Shown: positions 62,718 through 64,000 of the stretch, one piece after another
How the letters are laid out: each line of letters begins with the position of its first letter
How positions within the stretch are numbered: the stretch's first letter is position 1
Origin: Nocardioides halotolerans DSM 19273
GTDB taxonomy: Bacteria; Actinomycetota; Actinomycetes; Propionibacteriales; Nocardioidaceae
Reading direction: 5' to 3'
NCBI RefSeq assembly: GCF_000422805.1
Contig: NZ_KE383926.1
Location: 137,399-201,398 of the forward strand
DNA: 64,000 bases
Notes under the pieces: model-generated
What the model saw: only the letters and a program-made list of their open reading frames with translations
What the model was told of the DNA's origin: nothing
Database searches by the model: none
Made by a program: the position numbers and the translations under genes

Positions 62718-63327
62718 CTGGCCGGTGCGACTCGTCGACGGCGAGCTCACGCTGCGGCCGCTCGCGACCAGCGACCACGAGGCGTGGCGCCGGGCCCGGC
62801 AGCGGAACGCCGCGTGGCTGGTGCCCTGGGACGCCACGGTGCCCCCCGGCGGCGAGGCGCGGCCGACGAGCTTCAAGCAGCTGGTCCGCCGTCTCTCCAG
62901 GCAGGCGCGTCAGGGCGTGACGTTCCCGTTCGCGATCGAGGTCGACGGGCAGTTCGCGGGTCAGGTCACCGTCAACAACATCGTGCGCGGCTCGGCGCAG
63001 TTCGCGTCCGTCGGCTACTGGCTCGACAAGGACTTCGCCGGGCGCGGGCTGATGCCGCGGGCGGTGGCCATGGTGATCGACCACTGCTTCTTCGTCGCGG
63101 GTCTGCACCGCATCGAGGTCGCGATCCGCCCGGAGAACTCCAACTCGCTGCGGGTGGTCGAGAAGCTCCAGATCCGCGAGGTCGGCTACGCCCCGAAGTT
63201 CCTGCACATCGACGGCGACTGGCGCGACCACCGCATCTACGCCATCACCAAGGAGGAGGTGCCGGACGGCGTGCTCGCCCGACTGCGCGCCACCGAGACG
63301 GCGACGCCGCAGGCCGAACCTCAGTAG
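62707..63327 (+). CDS. RimJ/RimL-type GNAT acetyltransferase
   Basis: 206 aa. VRLVDGELTLRPLATSDHEA at the N-terminus, the acetyl-CoA site DKDFAGRGLMPRAVAMVID, and IEVAIRPENSNSLRVVEKL, typical of RimJ/RimL relatives. The Mtb neighbour at this position is annotated rimJ. GTG at 62707 overlaps the Mog gene by 11 bp. Substrate protein unknown. Confidence 0.92.
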   Translation: MTTDWPVRLVDGELTLRPLATSDHEAWRRARQRNAAWLVPWDATVPPGGEARPTSFKQLVRRLSRQARQGVTFPFAIEVDGQFAGQVTVNNIVRGSAQFASVGYWLDKDFAGRGLMPRAVAMVIDHCFFVAGLHRIEVAIRPENSNSLRVVEKLQIREVGYAPKFLHIDGDWRDHRIYAITKEEVPDGVLARLRATETATPQAEPQ

Positions 63328-63387
63328 TCACACGAGACTTTTTGCGACACACGGGTTGACATGCGCCCCGTGATGCGCTGCGCCTCC

Positions 63388-63393
63388 TAGCCT
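63388..63393 (+). promoter_or_regulatory. -10 box (leaderless) for SepX/GlpR-like gene
   Basis: TAGCCT, 7 bases, then GTG at 63401. Confidence 0.5.
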
Positions 63394-63400
63394 CAGCAGC

Positions 63401-64000
63401 GTGGATCCCAGCGCACTGATCTTCGTGGCCCTGGCCGTGGCCTGGGCCGTCTACCTGATCCCGAAGGCGCTCGAGCACCACGAGGAGAGCGCCCGCACCC
63501 GCACCGTCGAGCGGTTCTCCAAGACCATGCGCGTCCTGGCGCGCCGCGAGCCCGTCAACCGCCGCACCGCTCGGCTGGTGCCCGCCGGTGCGCCGTCGAG
63601 TGACCCCGTGCGGTCGTCCGAGGCCCGCCTGAGCAGCCACGGGGGGTCACTCGACGACAAGCAGCGGCTGCACGCCCACCGCCTGGCCGCCGCCCGTGCC
63701 GCCAAGCGCCGCCTGCGGGTGGTGACGCTGATCCTGGTCGCCAACGTCGGGGTGGCCGTGGCGGCCTACCTCACGGTGTTCGACTGGGTCTGGTGCGCGG
63801 TCCCGGTCGGCGTGCTCGCCGTCTGGCTCGTCGCGTGCCGCGTCATGGTCAAGCGCGAGCGCGCGGTCCGGCCGCGCGGCCGCATCCCTGCAGAGATCCC
63901 CGGCGACCGGCCCGCCGACCCCCGGGCGAGCACCGGCGAGATCGCCCGCGTCGACGCACCCGTGGCCGAGCAGGAGCGCGACCCCGACAGCTGGGACCCC
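63401..64000 (+). CDS. SepX/GlpR-like division membrane protein (3' partial)
   Basis: 200 codons are visible and the frame is open at the window edge. A first membrane helix is at once after the start (ALIFVALAVAWAVYLIP), followed by a basic cytoplasmic stretch (~25-105, including RTVERFSKTMRVLARRE). Two helices follow at ~108-150 (VVTLILVANVGVAVAAYLTV, GVLAVWLVACRVM) and then a charged tail. By position after the RimJ-like gene and by topology it corresponds to Rv0996/GlpR and Streptomyces SepX, which recruit the MoeA-like Glp/FtsZ machinery. Assignment is by context. Confidence 0.78.
   Translation, partial: MDPSALIFVALAVAWAVYLIPKALEHHEESARTRTVERFSKTMRVLARREPVNRRTARLVPAGAPSSDPVRSSEARLSSHGGSLDDKQRLHAHRLAAARAAKRRLRVVTLILVANVGVAVAAYLTVFDWVWCAVPVGVLAVWLVACRVMVKRERAVRPRGRIPAEIPGDRPADPRASTGEIARVDAPVAEQERDPDSWDP

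Noticed and set aside
63356-63361. Perfect TTGACA before the SepX/GlpR-like gene
   Set aside because: It is 26 bp from the TAGCCT -10, too far for a normal promoter, and no better -10 lies 17 bp downstream.

Overview
The window is high-GC (roughly 70% or more), densely coded and rich in GTG starts. The gene families (mce operon, Mce-associated proteins, IdeR-type repressor, DUF6458, DUF4232, DUF222/HNH, FmdB next to 5-formyl-THF cyclo-ligase) point to an actinobacterium, most likely Nocardioides or another Nocardioidaceae. It is an ordinary chromosomal segment. There is no CRISPR array, insertion sequence or prophage.

Layout. (1) 1-4089: the 3' end of an mce lipid-import operon (mceE-like, mceF, two Mce-associated proteins, one with a degenerate J domain). 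(2) 4090-12056: a 399-bp leader region, then rpoB and rpoC, with a strong hairpin between them and a long terminator after rpoC. (3) 12072-15227: a divergent MarR/MFS pair with an operator inside a consensus promoter, a secreted DUF4232 protein, a decayed PPOX gene and a disordered protein. (4) 15271-26362: FAD reductase, tandem Nudix protein, a hydroxyacid-oxoacid transhydrogenase coupled to a YdiJ-type D-2-hydroxyacid dehydrogenase, a microprotein-methyltransferase-propeller operon, MarR, and a topoisomerase IB-macrodomain pair. (5) 26370-34401: serC, small membrane and zinc-ribbon proteins, GNAT, an L7/L12-like protein with a leader mini-ORF, secreted proteins, a dispersed inverted repeat, HNH protein, and citrate synthase divergent from pdxH. 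(6) 34420-43834: membrane protein, TetR plus heterodimeric ABC exporter, a structured-RNA/mini-ORF locus, TetR-hydrolase, MFS-MarR. (7) 43847-53356: GH13 glucosidase, photolyase, IdeR/DtxR, sirtuin, DUF2277, secreted propeller, saccharopine-dehydrogenase-like protein. (8) 53506-57019: glycosyltransferase and DUF305-like gene running into tRNA-Arg(CCT) with a duplicated 3' end; LCP protein. (9) 57021-64000: mscL, SAF protein, FmdB/Ruc-like protein, 5-FTHF cyclo-ligase, UDPGP, MoeA/Glp, MoaC, Mog, GNAT and a SepX/GlpR-like membrane protein, matching a mycobacterial division/cofactor neighbourhood.

A unifying feature is expression style: at least fifteen genes have a -10 hexamer (xAxxxT, mostly TANNNT) ending 6-8 bases before the start codon, so they are predicted to make leaderless mRNAs. 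Downstream genes are joined by GTGA, ATGA or TGATG overlaps.

The most noteworthy observations are a free-standing promoter, 14-15 nt anti-16S Shine-Dalgarno, 12-codon ORF and three-way-junction RNA at 39825-40070; Asn at the Ser531 rifampicin position of RpoB; the tandemly duplicated tRNA-Arg 3' end with a protein gene reading through the tRNA; dispersed inverted repeats captured into coding sequence; a bidirectional promoter with overlapping -10 boxes at 59121-59130; and a leaderless 12-codon ORF nested between two genes at 28337.
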